The notes below the pieces were generated by a model, which made no database searches, was not told the DNA's origin, and was given only the letters and a program-made list of their open reading frames with translations. Below, one piece after another: positions 50,920 to 60,695 of a DNA stretch of 64,000 nucleotides. The translations under genes and the position numbers were made by a program. The DNA comes from Saprospiraceae bacterium (GTDB lineage: Bacteria; Bacteroidota; Bacteroidia; Chitinophagales; Saprospiraceae): NCBI GenBank assembly GCA_020631235.1, contig JAHDHQ010000016.1, forward strand, positions 1-64,000. The letters are read 5' to 3'. The first letter of the stretch is position 1, and every line of letters starts with the position of its first letter.

Positions 50920-52497
50920 TTATAATTTAATGAATGGAAGGCTAAACTGGTTTTTTTCTCCTTTGATTTGGATATAATATTGTCCAGATTGCATTGATAT
51001 TGTGTTTATTTGAATTTCATTATACCCTTTATTAAAAAATTCGCCTTTTCGGATGGATCTTACTTTTTGCCCTTTGATATTGATCACGTCTATCCATATA
51101 GCTTCTCCTATGGAGAGTTTAAATTGCAAATTTGCATATTCTTTTGTTGGGTTTGGAAACAAACGTATATCTGATAATTGATTATCCAATATTGGATCAA
51201 CGACATTGGTAAAAACAAGTTCTTCGTCGCCTTCTTCATATAAAACATAATTAATAGGGAGGTAATACATTTCGTCTTCTGTGCCTTCTCCCCATGAAAC
51301 AAATTTAGGGGGATTACTAGGGTTGTTTGGGTTACTTGTTGTATTATCATAGCCTGCAATGGCGTGGATTTTAGATCCTGCTTTGGCTACAATATATCGA
51401 TCAGTATAATAAGTTCCTTGCCAGTTAAAATCCCATTCTGGCACTTTGATCAAAGGAACAATACTTCCATCTACATCTTCTAAGTACACTTCCCAGTGGG
51501 TGCCTAATAGATGCATATGAGGAAATAAGCCCAAAATACTTACATCGATAGGCACTTCAAAAATCCCATGGAACTCTTTGGTTTGATTGGGAGGTATGAT
51601 AAAACTTTCATTAATTACTTGCTGGAATGGAACCATGATATGAGCTTCCACTTCTCGAGTTATGGTTTCTGTTTCATCCGCAAAAAAGATGTTTAATTTA
51701 GATTGATCATATTCGTCAACAGGCCAGGGAGCATAGTGAATTTGAACAACTACATCCGCTCCTGCTTGCATTATTTGGCCAGTTCCATCCGGATAAAAAA
51801 TGGGTTTTTGACCAGGGACATAGCTTGGAAATTGTTTTTGTTCGAGGACATTCTGCATGTCATCTGTAAAACTACCAAAACCGTTAAAGCCATATTCTGG
51901 AGTTTCTGCATCTTTGGCTGCTGCTTCTCCCGTTAAATCTTCGAACACCAATGCATGGTGGACGATCTTAGGATTCCCAGGTCGAAACTCTATGGCTTTT
52001 ATGACTTTATCTTCCAATAATCCTGAGGGTAATACGAAATATCGATAATCATCCTGATTATTTCCTGTATGCAAATAGGCTTCAGACATCTCTAAAACTA
52101 AATCAGGCATGCCAAGCACAGAACCTTCTGGAAACGAAGGGAATGGTGGCTCAAGATTTTCGTCCCCTCTCAGCATTTCGTTATCCACCCATTGTGCTAT
52201 TTGATCGATTTGTTCGGGCGATAAATAGTTTTCTCCCAGAAAATTAGAATAATTAGGGTCGGGTTGCCAGGGAGGCATTATTTTTTCTTGTGTTACATAT
52301 TTTATAGAGGCTGCCCAGCTACGTACTTCCTCATAGTTGGTCAATGAGAAAGGGCCTATTTCTCCAGGACGATGACATCCTGAACAATGCGTGTAGATCA
52401 TATCAGCTATATCTTCCGCAAAGGTTATTTCTTGACCTTTTACTTGGCCAATGCTTAGGGAAAGAAGTAAGCCTAAAAATATGTTTAATTTTTTCAT
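50920..52497 (-). CDS. Haem-c plus PHM-like (Cu type II ascorbate-dependent) monooxygenase fold protein with T9SS C-terminal domain
   Basis: CSGCH haem site; KIVHHALVFED, VVQIHYAP, FPHMHLLGT, EDEMYYL match the order of PHM copper-ligand motifs; RLFPNPTKEYANLQF CTD. Confidence 0.75.
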   Translation of the reverse strand: MKKLNIFLGLLLSLSIGQVKGQEITFAEDIADMIYTHCSGCHRPGEIGPFSLTNYEEVRSWAASIKYVTQEKIMPPWQPDPNYSNFLGENYLSPEQIDQIAQWVDNEMLRGDENLEPPFPSFPEGSVLGMPDLVLEMSEAYLHTGNNQDDYRYFVLPSGLLEDKVIKAIEFRPGNPKIVHHALVFEDLTGEAAAKDAETPEYGFNGFGSFTDDMQNVLEQKQFPSYVPGQKPIFYPDGTGQIMQAGADVVVQIHYAPWPVDEYDQSKLNIFFADETETITREVEAHIMVPFQQVINESFIIPPNQTKEFHGIFEVPIDVSILGLFPHMHLLGTHWEVYLEDVDGSIVPLIKVPEWDFNWQGTYYTDRYIVAKAGSKIHAIAGYDNTTSNPNNPSNPPKFVSWGEGTEDEMYYLPINYVLYEEGDEELVFTNVVDPILDNQLSDIRLFPNPTKEYANLQFKLSIGEAIWIDVINIKGQKVRSIRKGEFFNKGYNEIQINTISMQSGQYYIQIKGEKNQFSLPFIKL

Positions 52498-52500
52498 AGT

Positions 52501-53103
52501 TTAAAATTCTCCAAAATTTATCAAACAGCCAACTGGTTCGGTCTTTTTGACACGAATTATTTCTTGATTTTGGATAGCTTTTAATGCTTGTTGCAAATCA
52601 TGATGCAATACTACTCTTCTTTGTTGACCAATTCCAGCAAATAAATCATTAATTCTCCCTTGATACAAGATCTTATCGAACTTTTCGTCCTTAACGATTA
52701 CTTCTGGTAAAACAGAAGCATTTAATAAGGTTGCACGTGATTTAAAATAATCTGTTTTATAGGGTAAGTTCAACATGTATTTACTTACAAATTGTTCTAT
52801 TTTTTTTGGTTTAGAAACAAAGTTGGGAAAGTAAGCTACCATATGGAAAGTATCATTTTTAAATTCCTGATATATAGCTTCGATGTATGGACTAGATTTT
52901 TGACAGATTAGGCAATCATCGAGCAGGAAAAAATTTACAGAAATACTATCAGAATAGATTTGACTTTTCAGTGAGAAGGAACAAGTAATTAAGATGACAA
53001 TTACAAAAAGGGTCGAAACTTTTTGGTTGATAAAATTAGTGATGGCTTGATAGATAATGTAAATGGTTTTAATGTCTAGATATTTGTTTTTATTAAGTAT
53101 CAC
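52501..53103 (-). CDS. Thioredoxin/redoxin-fold secreted protein
   Basis: NFFLLDDCLICQKSSPYIEAIYQEF; ILYQGRINDLFAGIGQQRRVVLHHDLQQAL...EPVGCLI. Confidence 0.65.
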   Translation of the reverse strand: MILNKNKYLDIKTIYIIYQAITNFINQKVSTLFVIVILITCSFSLKSQIYSDSISVNFFLLDDCLICQKSSPYIEAIYQEFKNDTFHMVAYFPNFVSKPKKIEQFVSKYMLNLPYKTDYFKSRATLLNASVLPEVIVKDEKFDKILYQGRINDLFAGIGQQRRVVLHHDLQQALKAIQNQEIIRVKKTEPVGCLINFGEF

Positions 53104-53304
53104 TAAGTAAAACGCTTTTCTTGAGGCATTTGTTTGATTTCATTTAAGCGTAAAGGTTTAATTTGAGTCAGAACATTTGCATTTTTTATTAAATTAAAGC
53201 TTCTTCACAGACTTTAAAGTAAATAATTTAAGGGTAATCACTTTATAATGTACTTTTGTGTGAGTATTTGATGAGTAAAAGCTTGAACCATTTAAAATGA
53301 TACT

Positions 53305-53691
53305 ATGAGTCATCCTGAAGAAATCATAAGGTATAGCGATGAAGAACTTCAAGAGTTCGATCAAATTATTATAGCCAAGTTAGAACAAGCTAAAGAACAA
53401 TTGGCTTTTTACTTAAAACAAATATCAGAAATAGGAGAATCTCCAGATGCAAAGCTGAAGGGACTGGACGATGGTACAAGTACTGTAGAAAATGAAAGGC
53501 TGTATACTATGGCTGCGCGTCAGCGAAAGCTCATTCAACATTTAGAAAATGCAAGACTCAGAATTCAAAATAAAGTGTATGGTGTATGTAGAGTGAGTAA
53601 GAAACTTATTTCTAAAGAAAGATTAAAGGCAGTTCCCCATGCAACATTAAGTATTGCTGCCAAAGAGCAACAAAAGAATGTTAGAAAATAA
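53305..53691 (+). CDS. TraR/DksA-family protein
   Basis: Coiled coil then RIQNKVYGVCRVSKKLISKERLKAVPHATLSIAAK. Confidence 0.85.
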   Translation: MSHPEEIIRYSDEELQEFDQIIIAKLEQAKEQLAFYLKQISEIGESPDAKLKGLDDGTSTVENERLYTMAARQRKLIQHLENARLRIQNKVYGVCRVSKKLISKERLKAVPHATLSIAAKEQQKNVRK

Positions 53692-54340
53692 ACCACCTTA
53701 CTTGAAGAAATCAATTGTACTTACACTTATTATTTTAGCCGTCTTGATTTTAGATCAAAGCTTAAAGATTTACATAAAAACCAATTTTGCCTATAACCAA
53801 GAAATCAGTTTATTAGGTCTTTCTTGGGCAAAGCTGCATTTTGTAGAAAATGAAGGTATGGCTTTTGGTCTGTCGTTTGGAGGTTTGACGGGTAAGATTG
53901 TGTTGAGTGTATTTAGAGTTTTTATGGTTGGATTCTTAATTTATATTCTGAGAAGCTTAATCAAAGCTGGAGAAAAAATGGGCTTGCTGATCAGTTTTGC
54001 ATTAATTATAGCTGGGGCTATAGGCAACATTCTAGATAGTGCTTTTTATGGACTTATTTTCGATAAGGGCTTAGTATACAATGAGGAGTTAAATCGTTGG
54101 ATGAGTTATCACGGTGTAGCAAAAATGGGTGCAGAAACGGGCTATGCTCCATTTATGATGGGAGTAGTAGTGGACATGTTGCATTTCCCTATGGTAAACA
54201 CAAGATGGCCAGAATGGATGCCATTTATTGGTGGCAATACCTTTCAGTTTTTTAAACCAATTTTTAATATTGCTGATTCTTCCATTAGTGTGGGAGTAGT
54301 TATTATAATTGCATTTTACCGCAGACTGTTTAAGTCTTAG
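53678..54340 (+). CDS. lspA: Lipoprotein signal peptidase (signal peptidase II)
   Basis: LDQSLKIYIKTNF; FVENEGMAFG; AGAIGNILDSAFYG; VVDMLHFP; start MLENKPP overlaps upstream gene. Confidence 0.93.
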   Translation: MLENKPPYLKKSIVLTLIILAVLILDQSLKIYIKTNFAYNQEISLLGLSWAKLHFVENEGMAFGLSFGGLTGKIVLSVFRVFMVGFLIYILRSLIKAGEKMGLLISFALIIAGAIGNILDSAFYGLIFDKGLVYNEELNRWMSYHGVAKMGAETGYAPFMMGVVVDMLHFPMVNTRWPEWMPFIGGNTFQFFKPIFNIADSSISVGVVIIIAFYRRLFKS

Positions 54341-54497
54341 TTGATTGCATATATAGATAAGTCTAAGTAGGGTATTACTCAGCATCTACACCACATAAAA
54401 TGTAAGTCTTGCATTGATCAAAAAATGATCTCCAGTTTTTCTCAGGTAGGTTAAAAAAATCGAATTTAGCTAGAATAGGTTGACTCTCAAAAGAGAA

Positions 54498-54809
54498 TCA
54501 CATTATGGCTCTACAAAAGTTGCTTACTGCTCTTTCTGCTCTAGCGACTAACTCATAATTAATGTGATATCGTACAAATTTTCCTTCTTTCGAAGCAGAA
54601 ACGATACCAGCTAACCTAAGGACTTTCAAATGTTGAGATGTAATAGATTGTTCAATACGTAATGTATTGTAGATCTTGTTTACATTGGTTTCACCTTTTT
54701 CATCGATGAATTTCAATATTTGGAGTCTTAGGGGATGGGCCAGCGCTCTTGTAATGTCAGCGGAAACACGCAGTTTCTCGTTGTCAATTACAACCTTAGT
54801 TTTCTTCAT
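54498..54809 (-). CDS. ArsR-type HTH transcriptional regulator
   Basis: ALAHPLRLQILKFIDE...SITSQHLKVLRLAGIVSASKEGKFVRYHIN. Confidence 0.85.
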   Translation of the reverse strand: MKKTKVVIDNEKLRVSADITRALAHPLRLQILKFIDEKGETNVNKIYNTLRIEQSITSQHLKVLRLAGIVSASKEGKFVRYHINYELVARAERAVSNFCRAIM

Positions 54810-54898
54810 GTTTTCTTAATTTTGCGACCTTGAGAACAAATATGAAGAAAATATTTAATATGACAAAATTATATTAAGAAAAATTTATATATATAAAA

Positions 54899-54925
54899 AA
54901 AAGACCCACAAAGAGTGAGTCTTTT
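54899..54925 (-). terminator. Terminator downstream of the second ArsR gene
   Basis: AAAAGACCCAC-aaaga-GTGAGTCTTTT (one mismatch), A-run on + strand. Confidence 0.75.
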
Positions 54926-54959
54926 AAGTCTTTTAAAACCGTATTTATAGAACTATTAC

Positions 54960-55298
54960 CTATCCTGCTAAATCCTCGACTAATTTGGAAATTTGTGCTA
55001 AACGATCGTGATCTAAAGAGTAATAAATAAACTTTCCTTGTCTTTCAGTAAGAACTACACCAGCTCTTCTTAAAATGGCAAGATGTTGGGATGCAACAGA
55101 TTGTTCCAGCCTTAACTTGATATAAATATCAGTGACTGTCATTGTTTCACTCTCCTCCAAAAGATCGATTATTCGCTGTCTTAATTTATGGTTGACCGCT
55201 CTAAGCACTAATACTGCTTTTCTTAAGTCTGCATAATCAAGCTGAACTGCTTTTCCACCTTTCTTCAGAATTACGGTTTCGTTTTTCTTATTTCTCAT
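54960..55298 (-). CDS. ArsR-type HTH transcriptional regulator
   Basis: RAVNHKLRQRIIDLLEE...SVASQHLAILRRAGVVLTERQGKFIYYSLD. Confidence 0.85.
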   Translation of the reverse strand: MRNKKNETVILKKGGKAVQLDYADLRKAVLVLRAVNHKLRQRIIDLLEESETMTVTDIYIKLRLEQSVASQHLAILRRAGVVLTERQGKFIYYSLDHDRLAQISKLVEDLAG

Positions 55299-55444
55299 AG
55301 GTAAGTATTAATAGTTTTCGGAATACGAATACACTATTGCTAAAACTGTTCCAACTTTTCTGATCAAGGCTTATTTAAGATTATTTCTATCTATAATGCT
55401 ATTGAAAACCAATCAGTTTTGTCTTTTTTAACTATAAAGTTTTT

Positions 55445-56134
55445 TTAACTTTTTCTAAACAGTTTGTTTTGTTTAGACTTTGTGATATTAGGAGACTTCA
55501 AATAGAATGGTTCGAAGTATGCTAAATCTTCAAAATTTTTAGCTAAAAATGCTGTGTATGATAAGTCTATCATAAACTTCGCGGACAAGCCTTGATTACT
55601 GATTAAATCATTTTTTCTTGCAAATGGTTCACATTTAAAAGCCCCATTACCACAAAAAACGATGGATGAGTATTGTTTATAAAGAATTTCTAAGGATTCT
55701 TGATCTATGATAAAGGCTTTTGTTTCTTCTAATGTTTCTAATCCGCTATTATATATAGACATATAGACTTCCATCCGGCGCGCATCTATCATAGGGATAA
55801 TGGCTTCGTATGCTGTTACGTCTAGACCTGCTGCAAGGATAGATAAACTATTTATAGATATCAGTGGAATCTCGAGTGAGTAGCATATACCTTTAGCTGT
55901 GGACAAACCCACTCTAAGTCCTGTGTAAGATCCTGGGCCCTTACTGACCGCTACAGCATCGATATCATTTAAATTATAATCACATTGAGCAAACAAAGCT
56001 TCTATTAAGAGTGTTATTTGGCCGGCGTGAGACTGTGGACTATCCGAAAAGACAGAAGCAAGTAATTGTCCATCTTTTGATAGTGCAACTGAACATAACT
56101 CAGTAGCGGTTTCTATGTTTAAAATAAGTGCCAG
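55445..56134 (-). CDS. tsaB: tRNA threonylcarbamoyladenosine biosynthesis protein TsaB
   Basis: KGPGSYTGLRVGLSTAKGI; upstream same-frame translation LALILNIETATELCSVALSKDGQ extends past the ORF-track start 55996; probable CTG start at 56134. Confidence 0.85.
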   Translation of the reverse strand: MALILNIETATELCSVALSKDGQLLASVFSDSPQSHAGQITLLIEALFAQCDYNLNDIDAVAVSKGPGSYTGLRVGLSTAKGICYSLEIPLISINSLSILAAGLDVTAYEAIIPMIDARRMEVYMSIYNSGLETLEETKAFIIDQESLEILYKQYSSIVFCGNGAFKCEPFARKNDLISNQGLSAKFMIDLSYTAFLAKNFEDLAYFEPFYLKSPNITKSKQNKLFRKS

Positions 56135-56139
56135 GGATT

Positions 56140-57774
56140 TTATTTGAGTAAAGAAGCGTATTTAGATTCATCGTTTAATAGGTTGATAGCCTCTTTTATT
56201 TCATTATCTCTATCTAAAGTGCTATAAACCTTTCCTTTGGCATAATAAAACCTGCTTGAGATTTCTTGTTCTATTTCAGCTAAAATATCTTCTTTGTTTT
56301 TTTCAAATGCATCCTTTTTTAACTGATCTAACTTATTTTCTAGACTCGATATTTCAGATGTTACACCTTTTACATAAGACTGTTCGGTTTCTACATTTTT
56401 CATTTGCTTAATCGCTTCATTTAAAGCTAAGTCAAATACAAATCCTTCTTGATCAGCAAAAGATTTGAATGCAGCAAAATCAGTATAGGCGATGTCTTCC
56501 AATTTTGCAGTGTCTTTTATAGCAGCCACATGTTTATTTACAAATTTAAATATGATGTGTTGTTTTTTTAAGGCGGTAACTATTGCATCTGGTGTTTTTG
56601 CTTCCAGCTTAATATCAGGAGTGACTCCACCTCCATCTAAAACTTTCCTACCTCCTTTGGTTTTAAATACAGATCTATCTTCATCTGCAATATCTAATGG
56701 TTCGCCATTTTCGTAATCTACAGATTGTATGCACCGACCTGAAGGAATATAATATTTAGAAGTGGTGACTTTAACTCGGGAGTTATATCCTACTTCTTTT
56801 TGGTTTTGAACTAAGCCCTTGCCATACGATCTTTGTCCCATAATGACGCCTCTATCCAAGTCTTGGATGACTCCTGAAACGATTTCACTGGCTGAAGCAG
56901 ACTTTTTGTTTACTAAAACTACTAAAGGTATCTCTAAGTCAGTAGGACTATTTCTTGTAGTGTATTGTTGATCTCTTTCTTTTACCTTTCCTCGAGTACT
57001 TACAATGAGTTCGTCCTTGGGTACAAAAATATTACAGAGATTTACGGCTTCTCTCAACAAACCACCTCCATTATAACGCAAATCTAAGATGACTCCTTCC
57101 ATAGAAGGATTTTCTTTCTTTAACTGCACATATGCTTTCTCTACATTTTTTCCTGCATTGGCTGTAAAGGTGGTTAAATTAATATATCCGATATTCTCTT
57201 CTACAAAACCAGAATACGGAACATTTCCTGGTGAGGCGTCACTTCGAGGTATTTCTAGGTCAAAAGTGTTTGAAGGGTATGGTCTATTTACTTTAATGCT
57301 TAGATTTGTTCCACTGACACCTCTTAAAATAGTGTTCGCTTCTTCCACTGTTTTGCCTTTAGTGGATAAACCATTTACCTCCACAATATGATCACCTACT
57401 TGTAAGCCAGAACTTACAATGGGACTATTCTCATTTATTTCCATAATGGTTATGTAGTCATCGACATTGCCTAATATAGCACCTATACCATTATATTTAC
57501 CATCCACATTTATACGATAATTTTCTACTTGAGACTCTGAAATAAAATTGGTATACGGGTCCAAGGATTTAAGCATGGCATCTATCCCTACTCGCATTAA
57601 ACTACCGGGATCCACATCGTCTACATAATTCGCGTTGATTTCTTTGTAAACATTTACAAAAATTTCAATATTCTTAGAAATCTCAAATAATCGATCATTA
57701 TTTACACTTGTAAATGCGGTACCCATCATTAAAACAACCACTACCGCTAAAGCTAATCTTCTTTTCATTTTCAT
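56140..57774 (-). CDS. S41 family C-terminal processing peptidase
   Basis: PDZ domain and VILDLRYNGGGLLREAV, VNKKSASASEIVSG, GQRSYGKGLVQ motifs. Confidence 0.93.
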   Translation of the reverse strand: MKMKRRLALAVVVVLMMGTAFTSVNNDRLFEISKNIEIFVNVYKEINANYVDDVDPGSLMRVGIDAMLKSLDPYTNFISESQVENYRINVDGKYNGIGAILGNVDDYITIMEINENSPIVSSGLQVGDHIVEVNGLSTKGKTVEEANTILRGVSGTNLSIKVNRPYPSNTFDLEIPRSDASPGNVPYSGFVEENIGYINLTTFTANAGKNVEKAYVQLKKENPSMEGVILDLRYNGGGLLREAVNLCNIFVPKDELIVSTRGKVKERDQQYTTRNSPTDLEIPLVVLVNKKSASASEIVSGVIQDLDRGVIMGQRSYGKGLVQNQKEVGYNSRVKVTTSKYYIPSGRCIQSVDYENGEPLDIADEDRSVFKTKGGRKVLDGGGVTPDIKLEAKTPDAIVTALKKQHIIFKFVNKHVAAIKDTAKLEDIAYTDFAAFKSFADQEGFVFDLALNEAIKQMKNVETEQSYVKGVTSEISSLENKLDQLKKDAFEKNKEDILAEIEQEISSRFYYAKGKVYSTLDRDNEIKEAINLLNDESKYASLLK

Positions 57775-57832
57775 CTTTTAAAGCTAACGTAAAGTTCGCA
57801 TAATTTCTTTTGTCTTTACCCATTAATAACAA

Positions 57833-58600
57833 TTATGATTGCTGGAAGAATTCCTTACAAAGTGTTAATAATTCTTCAGGCTTTTCAGCATGGATCCAAT
57901 GTCCAGCATCAATGGTTTCTATCTGAGCATTTAAAAATTGTTGTTTAATAATCGCGGATAATTCATCATTTATATAATTGGATTTAGCCCCCCGCACAAA
58001 TAGAGTAGGCACTTCTATCGTTTGTCCAATGTCGATATTATTTAAAATATCTTGATAGTGAGCATGAATTTCATGCAAATTCATTTTCCATCTAAAACCG
58101 CCAGCGGGTACTCTACTTACATTTTTCATTAAAAACTGGATAACATCTAATTCTTGTATATACTGTTTTAAATGGTCCTGTATTTCTGAGCGCTGCTGAG
58201 CTGTTTGAATTGGTGCAGACAATAAAGCTTCGAAAATAGTTTGATGGCCTCCTTCATATTTTTTTGGTCCAATGTCGACAATCATTTGTTGCTCGATAAT
58301 CTCAGGATAGTCCACAGACAATTGCATGACCACTTTTCCTCCCATGGAGTGACCGATAAATCGAGCCTCATAAATCCATTCTGCTTCTAAGAAATGTGCA
58401 AGATCTTGAGCCATGAGTTTATAATTCATGCCTTCTAAGTGAGGAGACTTTCCATGATTTCGAAGGTCGACGATGTATACCATATAGTCTTTTGCTAAAT
58501 GCCGAGCAAATGTTTTCCAATTATCCAGCATTCCAAAAAGACCATGAACAATAACCACTGGATCTCCTTCTCCAAATGTTTTAAAATTTAGTTTATCCAT
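57833..58600 (-). CDS. Alpha/beta hydrolase (YbfF-like)
   Basis: VVIVHGLFGMLDNWKTFAR; VDLRNHGKSPH; FIGHSMGGKVVMQL. Confidence 0.85.
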   Translation of the reverse strand: MDKLNFKTFGEGDPVVIVHGLFGMLDNWKTFARHLAKDYMVYIVDLRNHGKSPHLEGMNYKLMAQDLAHFLEAEWIYEARFIGHSMGGKVVMQLSVDYPEIIEQQMIVDIGPKKYEGGHQTIFEALLSAPIQTAQQRSEIQDHLKQYIQELDVIQFLMKNVSRVPAGGFRWKMNLHEIHAHYQDILNNIDIGQTIEVPTLFVRGAKSNYINDELSAIIKQQFLNAQIETIDAGHWIHAEKPEELLTLCKEFFQQS

Positions 58601-58662
58601 CTTAAAACAAGTTAGCTTGAATTCTCATTATTTTTGTTGTTTATTGCAACTAATATAAGCCT

Positions 58663-60687
58663 ATGCCATTTGAACTTGTATCGCATTTCGAACCTACTGG
58701 TGACCAACCTCAAGCCATAAAACAATTAGTCGATGGTGTCGAGAATCATGATAGCGCACAAGTTTTGCTAGGAGTTACTGGCTCTGGAAAAACCTTCACT
58801 ATAGCAAATGTCATTAAAGAGGTTAACCGACCTACTTTAATTTTGACTCATAATAAAACCTTAACAGCGCAACTTTACGCAGAGTTCAAAGAATTTTTTC
58901 CAAACAATGCAGTAGAATATTTTGTGTCTTATTATGATTATTACCAGCCTGAAGCCTATATCAGTGCATCTGATACATACATCGAGAAAGATCTTTCCAT
59001 AAATGAAGAAATTGACAAATTAAGACTTCGCGCAACTTCATCCTTGCTTTCAGGTCGTAGAGATGTTATTATCGTGGCTTCCGTTTCTTGTATTTATGGA
59101 ATGGGTAATCCTGAAGATTATGAAAAAGGAATCATTAGGATAGCAGAGGGGATGACCTTAAATCGCAATAGCTTTTTGTATTCATTAGTGGATAGTTTGT
59201 ATTCTAGGACAGAAACAGATTTTAAAAGAGCAACATTTCGAGTGCGAGGCGACACAGTGGACATAAATCTTCCTTACGTAGACTTTGGATATCGCATTAC
59301 ATTTTTTGGTGACGAGATTGAGACCATTGAGCGCATAGAACTACCTTCTTCGAAAAGGATAGAAAACTTAGAACATGCAGCTATTTTTCCCGCCAATTTA
59401 TATGTAGCCCCTAAGGACCGGATGAAAGAAATTCTGAAAGACATCGAAGATGAAATGACTGCTCAGGAGAAGTACTTCGAAAGTGAAATGAGGTTTTTGG
59501 AAGCTAAACGAATTAAAGAAAGGATAAGCTTTGATGTAGAGATGATGCGGGAACTTGGATATTGTAATGGTGTAGAAAACTACTCTAGATATTTTGATGG
59601 TCGCAAACCAGGTACACGTCCTTTTTGTCTGTTAGATTATTTTCCTGCGGACTATCTTATGGTGGTGGACGAAAGCCATGTTACCATCCCTCAAGTAAGA
59701 GGTATGTGGGGTGGAGATAGAGCAAGAAAAACCAATTTAGTCAACTATGGATTTAGGTTGCCTTCCGCCATGGATAATAGACCCTTAAATTTTGACGAGT
59801 TCGAACAAATGTATAACCAGATCATCTATGTATCAGCCACTCCCGGTGATTATGAGTTAGAAGATACAGAAGGAGTGGTGATAGAACAAATCATTAGGCC
59901 TACAGGTTTGTTGGACCCTCCTATTGATGTAAGACCAAGCCTTAATCAAATAGACGATTTGCTGGAAGAAATACATAATCGTGTAGAAAAAGATGAACGA
60001 ATACTGGTCACAACATTGACCAAAAGAATGGCGGAAGAGCTCTCAAAATACTTAGTCAAATTAAACATCCGCGTCAGATATATACACTCTGAAGTGGATA
60101 CCTTAGACAGAGTAGAAATCATACGAGATTTAAGACTTGGAAAATTTGATGTTTTAGTTGGTGTAAACTTACTCAGAGAAGGTTTAGATATTCCAGAAGC
60201 CTCCTTAGTTGCTGTCATTGATGCTGACAAAGAAGGGTTTTTAAGAAACAATAGATCCCTTACGCAAACGGCAGGAAGGGCGGCCAGAAACTCAAACGGT
60301 TTAGTCATCTTTTATGCAGATCGTATTACTCAGAGTATGCAAATAACCATCGATGAAACGAATCGGCGTAGAGCTGTACAAATGGCCTACAACGAAAAGC
60401 ATGGAATAACACCGCAAACGGTTAAAAAATCGAAAGAAGACATTATGAACCAGCAATCTATATTAGATATTCGTGGAAAGCAAAGTAAAGCATATATAGA
60501 GCCAGAAACAGGAAGTCTAGCCGCCGATCCAATCATAAGTTATATGAGTAAAGATCAGATAGACAAAATGATAGAAGTCACTGAACAAAAAATGAGAAAA
60601 GCAGCTAAAGATCTCGATTTTATATCAGCGGCGCAATACAGAGATGAACTTTTTGAACTAAAAAAGAAAGCAAAATCTGCTTTATAA
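58663..60687 (+). CDS. uvrB: Excinuclease ABC subunit B
   Basis: [47 protein letters not shown]-terminal UVR motif. Confidence 0.98.
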   Translation: MPFELVSHFEPTGDQPQAIKQLVDGVENHDSAQVLLGVTGSGKTFTIANVIKEVNRPTLILTHNKTLTAQLYAEFKEFFPNNAVEYFVSYYDYYQPEAYISASDTYIEKDLSINEEIDKLRLRATSSLLSGRRDVIIVASVSCIYGMGNPEDYEKGIIRIAEGMTLNRNSFLYSLVDSLYSRTETDFKRATFRVRGDTVDINLPYVDFGYRITFFGDEIETIERIELPSSKRIENLEHAAIFPANLYVAPKDRMKEILKDIEDEMTAQEKYFESEMRFLEAKRIKERISFDVEMMRELGYCNGVENYSRYFDGRKPGTRPFCLLDYFPADYLMVVDESHVTIPQVRGMWGGDRARKTNLVNYGFRLPSAMDNRPLNFDEFEQMYNQIIYVSATPGDYELEDTEGVVIEQIIRPTGLLDPPIDVRPSLNQIDDLLEEIHNRVEKDERILVTTLTKRMAEELSKYLVKLNIRVRYIHSEVDTLDRVEIIRDLRLGKFDVLVGVNLLREGLDIPEASLVAVIDADKEGFLRNNRSLTQTAGRAARNSNGLVIFYADRITQSMQITIDETNRRRAVQMAYNEKHGITPQTVKKSKEDIMNQQSILDIRGKQSKAYIEPETGSLAADPIISYMSKDQIDKMIEVTEQKMRKAAKDLDFISAAQYRDELFELKKKAKSAL

Positions 60688-60695
60688 TATAAGCT

